The notes beneath the pieces were generated by a model, which worked only from the letters and a program-made list of their open reading frames with translations, did no database searches and was not told where the DNA came from. 64,000 nucleotides of DNA from UBA6912 sp041611095 (lineage in GTDB: Bacteria > Actinomycetota > Acidimicrobiia > Spongiisociales > UBA5794), in NCBI GenBank assembly GCA_041611095.1, contig JBFINP010000003.1, positions 1 through 64,000 of the forward strand, in the 5' to 3' direction. Position 1 is the stretch's first letter, and every line of letters begins with the position of its first letter. This document shows positions 16,854 through 25,041 of this stretch, in pieces. A program made the translations under genes and the position numbers.

Positions 16854-18254
16854 ATGGCTGACAGGATGCTCATACGGGGCGGAATCGTGCTCACCCAGGA
16901 TCCCGATCTCGGCGAGATGGCGAATGGCGATGTGCTCATCGCGGGCGACACGATCGCCGCGGTCGGCCCGGATCTCGACGCCGGCGACGCCCGGGTCATC
17001 GATGCGTCAGGCGACATCGTCATCCCCGGGTTCATCGACACCCACCGCCACACCTGGGAGACGTGCATCCGGACCTGCGCACCGGACTTCGCCCTCATCA
17101 CCTATTTCAGCGCGATCCTCGACAAGTTCGCCCCGCACTACCGGCCCGAAGACGTGCACTCGGCGACTCAGTGGGGAGCTCTCGAGTGCATCAACGCCGG
17201 GATCACGACACTGGTCGACTGGGCGCACATCATGAACACGCCTGAGCACGCCGACGCATCGGTGCGCGCATTGCAGGACACCGGGATCAGGTCGGTCTTC
17301 GCCTACGGGTTCCCCAACACATCCCTCGTCGACTGGTGGTTCGGTCCGGACTACGCCGGCAGCGTGCTCACCTCCGACGGCGACGAGGCTCGCCGGCTGC
17401 GCTCGCAGTACTTCAGCTCCGACGACGGCCGGGTCACCATGTCCCTCGCCACGCGGGGACCCGGCTTCTGCAAGCCCGACGTCGTTCGCCACGATTGGGA
17501 GCTCGCCAAGGAGCTCGGCATCAACATCACCGTGCACGTGGCGATGGACCGCTTCGGGTACACCAAAGGTCAGGTCACGACGCTGCGCGACATGGATCTC
17601 CTGTATCCCGGCACTACCTACATCCACGCTTGCCACCTGACCGACGAGGAGTGGGGGCTCGTCCGCGACTCCGGCGGGAACGTCAGCCTCGCTCCGCAGA
17701 TCGAGATCCAGATGGGCCACGGATGGGCGCCGGCGGCCATCGCAACGGACCACGGCGTACCGGTGGGGCTCTCGTCGGACGTGGCGACGACCGCATCGGC
17801 CGACCAGTTCACCCAGATGCACGCCGTGTTCGGATCGGAACGGGGACGCAAGCATCAGGATGCATGGGACAGCGATCTCGACGGCCAGGAGCCTTCGCCG
17901 GGTCTCGTCACCTCACGCCAGGCACTGGCGTGGGCCACCATCGGGGGAGCCGAGGTGGCGGGCATCGCCGACCGCACGGGGTCGCTCACTCCCGGCAAGA
18001 AGGCCGACGTCGTCGTCCTCGACGGGTCCGCGGTGAACATGGCCCCGATCATCGACCCGGTGGGTGCGGTCGTCTGCGCCGCCGACATCTCCAACGTGAA
18101 GACCGTGATCGTCGACGGCGAGGTGCTGAAGGAGGATTTCAAGCTCAAGGCGTCGCTCGATGCGCCCCGTCGTGCGGTCGAGGCATCGCGCGACTACCTG
18201 CTCTCCAAGTTCGGCGAACCCGAACCGGGGTGGCTACCCGCCGACTCGAGCTGA
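16854..18254 (+). CDS. Amidohydrolase (TRZ/ATZ, cytosine-deaminase-like)
   Basis: A 466-residue metal-dependent hydrolase. The N-terminal beta sandwich is followed by H64-x-H66 (FIDTHRHTWE), the barrel ligands in TVHVAMD and YIHACHLTDEEW, and the metal aspartate in GLSSDVATTAS. The C-terminal GSLTPGKKADVVVLDG is typical of the ATZ/TRZ and guanine/cytosine deaminase group. It would hydrolyse or deaminate a heterocyclic or amide substrate in the cytoplasm; chlorinated triazine is only one of many possibilities. ATG 16854 follows GGAGAAAGGG. The gene is transcribed toward the convergent P1 peptidase and is the first plus-strand gene of the amine/peptide island. Confidence 0.9.
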   Translation: MADRMLIRGGIVLTQDPDLGEMANGDVLIAGDTIAAVGPDLDAGDARVIDASGDIVIPGFIDTHRHTWETCIRTCAPDFALITYFSAILDKFAPHYRPEDVHSATQWGALECINAGITTLVDWAHIMNTPEHADASVRALQDTGIRSVFAYGFPNTSLVDWWFGPDYAGSVLTSDGDEARRLRSQYFSSDDGRVTMSLATRGPGFCKPDVVRHDWELAKELGINITVHVAMDRFGYTKGQVTTLRDMDLLYPGTTYIHACHLTDEEWGLVRDSGGNVSLAPQIEIQMGHGWAPAAIATDHGVPVGLSSDVATTASADQFTQMHAVFGSERGRKHQDAWDSDLDGQEPSPGLVTSRQALAWATIGGAEVAGIADRTGSLTPGKKADVVVLDGSAVNMAPIIDPVGAVVCAADISNVKTVIVDGEVLKEDFKLKASLDAPRRAVEASRDYLLSKFGEPEPGWLPADSS

Positions 18255-18284
18255 ACGACCCCCGGAGCAGCGCACCGCAGCAGC

Positions 18285-19349
18285 TCAGTCGCCGCGCATC
18301 GCCTCCACCACTGCGTCGAGGGGCATCGCATGAGCGGTCCGCCCCTCGTGGCCCGTCATCGTCTCGGCGGCGCAGAGCGAGTTGAGGATCGCCTCCTCGG
18401 TCGACTCGGCGGCGGCGGCGAAGACCCCGTCGAGCCGGGAGTGGTCCAGCATCTCGACGCTGCGCCGCCCTCGTGAACCGGCGGGCAGGTGGTTGCCGGT
18501 GGCGAAGGCCAGGAAGATGTCGCCGCTCGAGTTGTGGCCGATGCCGCCGACCCGCGCGAGACCCACCGTTGCCCGCTGCGCCACCCTCCGGCACTGGACC
18601 GGGAGCAGCGGGGCGTCGGTGGCGATGACGACGATGATCGAGCCGGTCGTGCGCTCGGCGGGCCAGGGTGCCGGGACCACGTCGTGGCCGATCCGTTTGC
18701 CGACCGGCGCCCCACTGATGCGCAGCTGGCCGCGCACTCCATAGTTGGACTGCACGAGCGCACCCACCACGAAGTGCTCGTCACCAACGGTGACAACTCG
18801 TGACGCCGTGCCGATCCCGCCCTTGAACTCGTGGCAGATCATGCCCGTCCCGCCGCCGACGTTGCCCTCCGGGACGGGTCCGCCTCGGGCGGTGCGCAGC
18901 GCCTCGAGCGCATGGTCTTCGGTGACGGCGAACGCGGCGATGTCGTTGAGCCAGCCGTCCCAGGTCTCGGCCACGACGGGGAGGAAGAAGTCCTCAGGGG
19001 CATCGATCTCCACCGAGTGCCGCACGAGGGCATCGCGGACGATGCCCACCTGGTGGGTGTTGGTGATCCCGATGGCCGAACCCAGCATCCCCGATTCGGC
19101 GAGCCACAGGAGGCCCGTCGCCTCGCCGTTGCCGTTGAAGACGTGGTGCCCGGCGAAGGCGTAGTCGTGCCAGATCTCGCCGGCGCGGGGGACGACCATG
19201 GTCACGCCGGTGCGGATGGTGCGGGGCTCGTCGGCCACCAGCGTGGCGTGGCCCACCTGCACCTCCGGTACGTCGGTGATCGCGTTGTGCTCACCCGTTG
19301 GGAGATCGCCGATCGTGATCCCGCGGTCACGGAGCCTTGGGTGCGTCAT
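18285..19349 (-). CDS. P1-family peptidase (DmpA-like aminopeptidase / beta-peptidyl aminopeptidase)
   Basis: A 354-residue N-terminal-nucleophile (DmpA/L-aminopeptidase D-esterase) protein. These cleave themselves before a serine and then remove N-terminal D-, L- or beta-amino acids. The self-cleavage site is the Gly-Ser in TTGSIIVVIATDAPLLP. Other family marks are AITDVPEVQVGHATL at the N-terminus, NGNGEATGLLWLAESGML, NVGGGTGMICHEFKGGIG and QSNYGVRGQLRISG. A very long open frame runs upstream to 21158, but it is antisense to the aldehyde dehydrogenase; ATG 19349 starts where the family does. It diverges from the aldehyde dehydrogenase gene, suggesting peptide-derived amino acids feed that pathway. 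Confidence 0.92.
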   Translation of the reverse strand: MTHPRLRDRGITIGDLPTGEHNAITDVPEVQVGHATLVADEPRTIRTGVTMVVPRAGEIWHDYAFAGHHVFNGNGEATGLLWLAESGMLGSAIGITNTHQVGIVRDALVRHSVEIDAPEDFFLPVVAETWDGWLNDIAAFAVTEDHALEALRTARGGPVPEGNVGGGTGMICHEFKGGIGTASRVVTVGDEHFVVGALVQSNYGVRGQLRISGAPVGKRIGHDVVPAPWPAERTTGSIIVVIATDAPLLPVQCRRVAQRATVGLARVGGIGHNSSGDIFLAFATGNHLPAGSRGRRSVEMLDHSRLDGVFAAAAESTEEAILNSLCAAETMTGHEGRTAHAMPLDAVVEAMRGD

Positions 19350-19433
19350 CGCCGGCAAACCTACCGCTTTCCTCGCCGCACCGACCCCCGAGAGCACTAG
19401 CTTTCCGACGTGCGCGATCCAGGAGGGTCGGAA

Positions 19434-20999
19434 ATGAGCGACACCGCAGGATTCCGCGTCACGTACGCCACGATGGCGGCGGACGACGACTCCCTTCACG
19501 AGGCCTACGACGAGGGGATCGAAGCGGCGCGCAGGAGGCTCGGCGCCGAGCATCCCTTCTACGTCGACGGCGAGGAGCGCATCGGGTCCGGGTTCCGCGC
19601 ATCCACGTCCCCGATCGACCACGACGTCGTCGTCGGCGCCTTCGCCCAGGGAAAGGCGGGGGACGTCGCCGATGCGGTCTCGGCCGCCCGTGCCTTCCAG
19701 CCGCACTGGGCGGCGACCGGGTGGCAGGAGCGTGTGGTACTCCTGATGCGCGCCGCCGATCGGATCAGCGAGCGGCGCAACGAGCTGGCGGCCCTCATGG
19801 CCTTCGAGGTCGGTAAGAACCGCCTGGAGGCGCTCGGCGACGTCGAGGAGTCGGCCGACCTGATCCGCTACTACTGCCATGAGATGGAGGCACACGCCGG
19901 CTTCGACCAGCCGATGAAGCGCCTTTCGCCGGTCGAAGCAACCCGGGACGTCATGCTGCCGTACGGGGTGTGGGGGGTCATCTCGCCCTTCAACTTCCCG
20001 ATGGCGCTGGCAGCCGGTCCCGCCGGGGCGGCCCTCGTCGCCGGCAACACCGTCGTCCTCAAGCCCTCCAACACCGGTGCGCTCAGCGGGCTCGAGCTGT
20101 GGCGAACGATGATCCAGGCCGGCGTTCCTCCAAGTGCGTTCCACGTCGTCACCGGTGCCGGTCCCGAGGCCGGCGCCGCCCTCGTCGAGCTCGTCGACGG
20201 CATCACCTTCACAGGTTCGTACGAGGTGGGCATGAGCGTGTACCGCACCTTCGCCGGCGCCTACCCGAAGCCCGCCATCTGCGAGATGGGCGGCAAGAAC
20301 CCGGCGATCGTCTCCCGCCACGCCGATCTCGATGTCGCCTCCGACGGCATCATGCGCTCCGCGTTCGGCTTCGGTGGTCAGAAGTGCTCGGCGTGCTCGC
20401 GGGTCTACGTCGAGGCGCCTGCGTACGACGAGCTCATGGACCGGCTCGTCGACAAGACCTCCCGGATCGTCGCCGGCGACCCACTCCAGCGCGGCGTCTA
20501 CCTGGGGCCGGTCATCGACGAAGCAGCGGTTGCGCGCTACCTCGAGGCCGTCACCGAGGTGGAGGGCATCGGGTCCGTGGTCACGGGGGGTCGGCGCCTC
20601 GTCGACGAGGAGATGGCCAAGGGCAGCTACGTCGCCCCCACCATCGTCGAGGCACCCCAGGACTCGTGGGTGTGGCGCCGGGAGTTGTTCGTTCCGTTTG
20701 TCGCCGTCGGCCGCATCGACGACCTCGACGAGGGCCTGGCCCGCGCCAACGACACCGAGTACGGGCTCACCGCCGGGTTCTTCAGCGAGGACGACGAAGA
20801 GATCGACCGCTTCCTCGGCGGCATCCATGCCGGTGTGGTCTACGTCAACCGGCGCGCCGGTGCCACGACAGGCGCCTGGCCCGCCGTGCAGCCATTCGGA
20901 GGGTGGAAGGGGTCGGGCACCGGCGGCAAGGCCGGGGGTGGTCCCTACTACATCGCTCAGTACATGCGGGAGCAGAGCCGGACGATCGTCGGAGGATGA
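19434..20999 (+). CDS. P5C-dehydrogenase-type aldehyde dehydrogenase
   Basis: A 521-residue NAD-dependent aldehyde dehydrogenase in the 1-pyrroline-5-carboxylate (glutamate semialdehyde) dehydrogenase group. Evidence is EVGKNRLEALGDVEESADLI in the N-terminal half, the Glu-loop EMGGKNPAIV, the catalytic cysteine in FGFGGQKCSACSRVYV and the C-terminal GGWKGSGTGGKAGG block. ATG 19434 has AGGAGGG 7 nt upstream. It would oxidise an amino-acid semialdehyde to the acid. It is the first gene of a plus-strand run with CoA-transferase A/B, aminotransferase, deacetylase and S9 peptidase, all overlapping or nearly so. The natural substrate may be a polyamine- or omega-amino-acid-derived semialdehyde rather than P5C itself. 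Confidence 0.9.
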   Translation: MSDTAGFRVTYATMAADDDSLHEAYDEGIEAARRRLGAEHPFYVDGEERIGSGFRASTSPIDHDVVVGAFAQGKAGDVADAVSAARAFQPHWAATGWQERVVLLMRAADRISERRNELAALMAFEVGKNRLEALGDVEESADLIRYYCHEMEAHAGFDQPMKRLSPVEATRDVMLPYGVWGVISPFNFPMALAAGPAGAALVAGNTVVLKPSNTGALSGLELWRTMIQAGVPPSAFHVVTGAGPEAGAALVELVDGITFTGSYEVGMSVYRTFAGAYPKPAICEMGGKNPAIVSRHADLDVASDGIMRSAFGFGGQKCSACSRVYVEAPAYDELMDRLVDKTSRIVAGDPLQRGVYLGPVIDEAAVARYLEAVTEVEGIGSVVTGGRRLVDEEMAKGSYVAPTIVEAPQDSWVWRRELFVPFVAVGRIDDLDEGLARANDTEYGLTAGFFSEDDEEIDRFLGGIHAGVVYVNRRAGATTGAWPAVQPFGGWKGSGTGGKAGGGPYYIAQYMREQSRTIVGG

Positions 21000-21003
21000 C
21001 CGC

Positions 21004-21918
21004 GTGAGCAAGGTCGCCTCGATGCGCGATGCGATTGCGGCGCTGGTGGGCGACGGAGACACGGTCGCCATCGAGGGCTTCACGCACCTCATCTCCTTCG
21101 CTGCCGGGCACGAGATCATCCGCCAGCGGCGCCGCGAGCTCACATTGTGCCGCCTCACCCCGGACCTCGTCTACGACCAGATGGTGGCGGCAGGTGTCGC
21201 CCGCAAGCTCGTCTTCTCGTGGATGGGGAACCCCGGGGTCGGCTCGCTGCACGCCCTGCGCCGGCGCATCGAGCACGCCGATCCTGCGCCTCTCGAGATC
21301 GAGGAGTACAGCCACTTCGGGATGGTCGGCCGCTATACGGCCGGAGCCGCGGGCCTCCCCTTCTTTCCCCTCCGTAGCTACGCGGGGAGCGATCTCCCCG
21401 CCGCCAACGCCAACATCGTGCCGTTGCCGAGCCCCTATGGCGACGAGACCGTCTACGCCGTACCGCCGCTGAACCCCGACGTCACCATCGTCGCCGTGCA
21501 GCGAGCCACATCCGCCGGCGACGCCCAGGTGTGGGGCCTCACCGGCTGCCAGCAAGAGGCGGCCTTTGCGGCGAAGCGCGTCATCGTCGTGTGCGAGGAG
21601 CTCGTCGACGACGCCGTCGTGCGGGCGGACCCCAACCGCACCCTGATCCCCGGGCTGCTGGTCGATGCCGTCGTCGTCGCCCCACTTGGGTGCCACCCCT
21701 CCTACGCCCAGGGCTACTACGACCGGGACAACGCCTTCTACCTGGCGTGGGACGGCATCAGCCGCAACCCCGCGATCCTCGACCGCTGGCTCGACGAATG
21801 GGTGTTCGCCCTCGCCGACCACGCCGACTACACCGCCAAGCTGGGCGAGGACCGCTGGCAGTCGCTGGCCCCGGTCCCGGCGCCGTCGGGCCGGGTCGAC
21901 TACGGGAGCTACCGATGA
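21004..21918 (+). CDS. CoA-transferase subunit A (glutaconate CoA-transferase/IpdA-like)
   Basis: A 304-residue class I CoA-transferase alpha subunit. GTG 21004 lies 4 bp after the aldehyde dehydrogenase stop; the frame is open far upstream inside that gene, so the true start was set by homologous length and context. Recognisable segments are GDTVAIEGFTHLISFAAGHE and the ECxH-type wording replaced here by QRRRELTLCRLTPDLVYDQM. It acts as a heteromer with the overlapping subunit B (ATGA). Family members move CoA between carboxylic acids such as glutaconate, while the related IpdAB of actinobacteria opens a ring in steroid catabolism. Placement between an aldehyde dehydrogenase and an aminotransferase favours activation of a dicarboxylic or amino-acid-derived acid. 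Confidence 0.85.
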   Translation: MSKVASMRDAIAALVGDGDTVAIEGFTHLISFAAGHEIIRQRRRELTLCRLTPDLVYDQMVAAGVARKLVFSWMGNPGVGSLHALRRRIEHADPAPLEIEEYSHFGMVGRYTAGAAGLPFFPLRSYAGSDLPAANANIVPLPSPYGDETVYAVPPLNPDVTIVAVQRATSAGDAQVWGLTGCQQEAAFAAKRVIVVCEELVDDAVVRADPNRTLIPGLLVDAVVVAPLGCHPSYAQGYYDRDNAFYLAWDGISRNPAILDRWLDEWVFALADHADYTAKLGEDRWQSLAPVPAPSGRVDYGSYR

Positions 21919-22658
21919 GCGGCTGGTCTGAGACCGAGATGATGGTGATCGCCGCGGCGAGAAGGCTGACGACCGAGCGGGTGTGCTTTGTCGGCATCGG
22001 GTTGCCCAACATCGCATGTGCGCTCGCCAAGCGCACCGTCAATCCCGGGCTCGAGTTGGTCTACGAGTCGGGCGTGTACGGGGCCGATCCGGTGCGGCTG
22101 CCGCTCTCGATCGGCGACCCGACCCTGGCGAGCGGAGCGTCGGCGGTCACCGGGATGTTCCAGCTCTTCGCCTACTACCTGCAGGGCGGAATGGTCGACG
22201 TGGCTTTCCTCGGTGCAGCCCAGATCGACCCGGTGGGCAACATCAACACGACGGTCATCGGGGACTACGCCGCACCGCAGGTGCGGCTCCCGGGCTCGGG
22301 AGGCGCCTGCGAGATCGGCATCAACGCCGGGAAGCTCTTCGTCGTCATGCGGCAGTCGGCACGTTCCTTCGTCCCGGTGGTCGACTTTGTCACCACGACC
22401 GGCCATCCACCGGGTGGCCGCCCCCACGGGTGGGGGGCCGGTCCGACGCTCGTCGTCACCCAGCTCGGTGTCTACGAGTTCACCGGCGGTCGCATGCAGG
22501 TCGAGAGCATTCACCCGGGGGTCGCGCTCGACGACGTACGGGCGGCGTGCGGCTGGGACCTCGCCGTGCCGGCCACGGTGGCGGAGACACCGCCGCCCAC
22601 CGCCCCCGAACTCGCTGCAGTGCGGGACCTCGATCCGGATCGGACCTACCTCGGATGA
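21915..22658 (+). CDS. CoA-transferase subunit B (glutaconate CoA-transferase/IpdB-like)
   Basis: A 247-residue beta subunit of the same heteromeric class I CoA-transferase. ATG 21915 overlaps the alpha-subunit stop. CFVGIGLPNIACALAKR leads to the EXGXXG motif (YESGVYGA, about residues 50-57) whose glutamate forms the gamma-glutamyl-CoA thioester in glutaconate CoA-transferases. Presence of that glutamate supports true CoA transfer. The SGGACEIGINAGKLFVVM and VVDFVTTTGH segments complete the fold. The gene is translationally coupled to the downstream aminotransferase (ATGA at 22655). Substrate is not determined by the sequence. Confidence 0.87.
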   Translation: MSGWSETEMMVIAAARRLTTERVCFVGIGLPNIACALAKRTVNPGLELVYESGVYGADPVRLPLSIGDPTLASGASAVTGMFQLFAYYLQGGMVDVAFLGAAQIDPVGNINTTVIGDYAAPQVRLPGSGGACEIGINAGKLFVVMRQSARSFVPVVDFVTTTGHPPGGRPHGWGAGPTLVVTQLGVYEFTGGRMQVESIHPGVALDDVRAACGWDLAVPATVAETPPPTAPELAAVRDLDPDRTYLG

Positions 22659-23965
22659 GCGGGGTCTTCCACCGCACCGCCGCCGAGCCGGTGCTCGCCG
22701 TGCGGGGGGAGGGCGCCTGGGTGATCGACGCCGCAGGCAACCGCTACCTCGACGCCGCCGGCGGAGCGATCGCCGTCGGCATCGGCCACGGCGACGCCAC
22801 TGTGGCCGCGGCGATGCAGGAGCAGGCCGGGAAGCTCGCCTACGTCCATGCCAGCGCCTTCACGACGCCTCCGGTGGAGGAGTACGCCGCGGCGCTGGCC
22901 GAGGTCCTGCCGGTGAGGGATCCGTACGTGTTCCCCGTCTCCGGCGGCGCCGAGGCGGTGGAGACGGCGTTGAAACTGGTGCGGGCGCACCACCTTGCCC
23001 GAGGCAAGCCGGACCGGCACGTGGTCGTGGCCCGCCTCGGCTCGTATCACGGCAACACCCGCGGCGCTCTCGACGCCTCGGGCCGTCCCGGGCTGCGGAA
23101 CCCCTACGAGCCGTGGCTGGGCAAAACGGTCCACGTCCCGCCGGTTTACGAGTACCGGTGCCCGAGCCCGGACCATCCGGCCGGCTGCGGGAAGTGGCAC
23201 GCCGACCGGCTCGTCGAGACGTTCGAGCGCATCGGGCCAGAACGGGTGGCGGCCTTCATGGCCGAGCCCATCGCCGGTGCGACCCTGGCCGCCGCCGTTC
23301 CGACAGAGGACTACTGGTCTGCGGTGGCGGCGGCGTGCCGGGAGCATGGCGTGCTGCTCATCGCCGACGAGGTGATGACCGGGTTCGGTCGCACCGGAAC
23401 GTGGTTCGGCGTCGACCAGTGGGGTGTGCAGCCCGACATCGTGGTGGCGGCCAAGGGCGCATCGAGCGGCTACTGGCCGCTGGGTCTGTGCGTCGCCTCG
23501 GGAGCGGTACACGACACCGTGGTCAAGGCGGGCTTCGTCCACGGGTACACGTGGTCGCACCACCCGGTCGGGGCCGCCGTCGGGCTCGCCGTGCTGCGGC
23601 GGCTCCAGCAGGACCGGCTGGTGGAGCGGGCGGCGGCGGTGGGGGACCGGCTGCGGGCCCGTCTCACGTCGGAGCTCTCGGGGGTCGCCGGCGACGTGCG
23701 GGGCAAGGGCATGCTCATCGGCGTCGAGCTAGTGGCCGATCCGGCGACGAAGGCGCCGTTCCCCCGCACGGCCCGCATCGCCGAGCAGGTGGTGGCGGCC
23801 GCCCGGCGGCGCGGTCTCCTCCTCTACTCGTCGACGGGGCACGTGGCCGGTGACGGCGACCTGCTGCTGGTCGGTCCGCCCTTCACCATCGACGAGGAGG
23901 AGGAGACGATGCTCGCCGACCGGCTCGGCGCCGCCATCCGCGACGTCGTGGAGTACACGCCGTGA
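22655..23965 (+). CDS. Class III (omega-amino acid) PLP aminotransferase
   Basis: A 436-residue fold-type I aminotransferase. PLP-site features are VSGGAEAVETALKLVRAHH, the LIADEVMTGFGRTGTWF block with the aspartate that binds the pyridine nitrogen, and the Schiff-base lysine in VVAAKGASSGYWPLG. GYTWSHHPVGAAVGLAVL closes the active site. It would transaminate a primary or beta/omega-amine such as beta-alanine, GABA, putrescine or a taurine-like compound. ATG 22655 overlaps the CoA-transferase stop, and its own stop overlaps the deacetylase start (GTGA), so at least five genes are coupled. Together with the aldehyde dehydrogenase it makes a standard amine to semialdehyde to acid sequence. Confidence 0.92.
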   Translation: MSGVFHRTAAEPVLAVRGEGAWVIDAAGNRYLDAAGGAIAVGIGHGDATVAAAMQEQAGKLAYVHASAFTTPPVEEYAAALAEVLPVRDPYVFPVSGGAEAVETALKLVRAHHLARGKPDRHVVVARLGSYHGNTRGALDASGRPGLRNPYEPWLGKTVHVPPVYEYRCPSPDHPAGCGKWHADRLVETFERIGPERVAAFMAEPIAGATLAAAVPTEDYWSAVAAACREHGVLLIADEVMTGFGRTGTWFGVDQWGVQPDIVVAAKGASSGYWPLGLCVASGAVHDTVVKAGFVHGYTWSHHPVGAAVGLAVLRRLQQDRLVERAAAVGDRLRARLTSELSGVAGDVRGKGMLIGVELVADPATKAPFPRTARIAEQVVAAARRRGLLLYSSTGHVAGDGDLLLVGPPFTIDEEEETMLADRLGAAIRDVVEYTP

Positions 23966-25041
23966 GCGCCGGCTCCCTCGAGATTCCGGCGGTGTGGACG
24001 GAGGCCCATCGTCGCCACGACCCGCATGGGGAGGTCTGGGTGGGGGTGCTCATCCCGCCGCTCGAGGTTCCGGCGCGAGGCGAGGTGATCCGGGAGGCGT
24101 TGGAGACGGCCGGAGCGGAGATCGTGGCGCCGGCGGCCCATCCCCGATCGGACCTCGCCGCGGTCCACGATCCTGCGTTCCTCGATCACATGGAGACCGC
24201 CCACGATCGCTGGCTCGGTGCCGGGTTTGCTGATGACCCGGGACAGGACCGCGTCGTCCCCTACGTGTTTCCGCTGCCGCAGAGCTTCGGTGCCGTGCCG
24301 CGGCGCCAGCCGGCCGCCGAGTCGGCCCGAGCCGGCTGGTACGCCATGGACACGACCACCCCGCTGGGTGCCGGCACCTGGGAAGCGGCCGTGGCGGCGG
24401 CCGACTGCGCACTCACCGCCGCCGACATGGTGCTGGCGGGGCGGCGTGCCGTCTATGCGGCGTGCCGGCCGCCCGGCCACCACGTGGGGCGCGATTTCTA
24501 CGGCGGTTCGTGCTACCTCAACAATGCCGCCATCGCTGCGGAGCGGTTGCGGAACGGCGGAGTCGCCCGGGTCGCGATCGTCGATCTCGACGCCCACCAC
24601 GGCAACGGCACCCAGGTGCTCTTCTACGAGCGCGCCGACGTCGTCTACGCATCCGTGCACATCGATCCCGATGCGGGATGGTTTCCCCACTTCATGGGCC
24701 GGATGGACGAGACGGGTGCCGGTGACGGCGCCGGCTTCACCGTGAACGTGCCGCTCCCGGAAGGAGCGGGTGACGACGAGTGGCTGGCCGGGGTCGACCG
24801 GCTCTGCGCGGCGGTTGCCGGCTGCGAGGCGCTGGTGGTGTCGCTCGGCGTCGATGGTCATGCCGACGATCCGGAGAGTCCCCTCGAGGTGAGCGCCGCG
24901 GGCTATGCCGAGGCGGGGCGCCGACTGGGGCGGCTCGGGCTGCCCGCCGTCTTGGTGCAGGAGGGCGGCTACGACCTCACCACCCTCGGTGGCCTGGTCG
25001 TGGGAACACTGACAGGATTCGAGGACGGGAGCGCTGAATGA
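23962..25041 (+). CDS. Histone deacetylase-family acetylpolyamine amidohydrolase
   Basis: A 359-residue zinc hydrolase of the arginase/HDAC fold. The catalytic tandem histidines are in CRPPGHHVGRDFYGG, the zinc aspartate and histidine in IVDLDAHHGNGTQ, and the second zinc aspartate in SLGVDGHADDPE. HIDPDAGWFPHFMG matches the acetylpolyamine amidohydrolase side of the family. It would remove the acetyl group from N-acetylated polyamines or acetyl-amino compounds, delivering a free amine to the adjacent aminotransferase. GTG 23962 overlaps the aminotransferase stop, and its TGA overlaps the ATG of the S9 peptidase. Histones are not relevant here; acetoin-utilisation AcuC-like activity is the main alternative. 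Confidence 0.9.
   Translation: MSAGSLEIPAVWTEAHRRHDPHGEVWVGVLIPPLEVPARGEVIREALETAGAEIVAPAAHPRSDLAAVHDPAFLDHMETAHDRWLGAGFADDPGQDRVVPYVFPLPQSFGAVPRRQPAAESARAGWYAMDTTTPLGAGTWEAAVAAADCALTAADMVLAGRRAVYAACRPPGHHVGRDFYGGSCYLNNAAIAAERLRNGGVARVAIVDLDAHHGNGTQVLFYERADVVYASVHIDPDAGWFPHFMGRMDETGAGDGAGFTVNVPLPEGAGDDEWLAGVDRLCAAVAGCEALVVSLGVDGHADDPESPLEVSAAGYAEAGRRLGRLGLPAVLVQEGGYDLTTLGGLVVGTLTGFEDGSAE

Noticed and set aside
18285..21158. 957-codon minus-strand open frame
   Set aside because: Only its last third (18285-19349) encodes the P1 peptidase. The rest is antisense to the well-supported aldehyde dehydrogenase and reads as Arg/Asp-rich noise.
23962..25041. Histone deacetylase in the eukaryotic sense
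   Set aside because: Motifs fit bacterial acetylpolyamine amidohydrolases and the gene is inside an amine catabolic operon.
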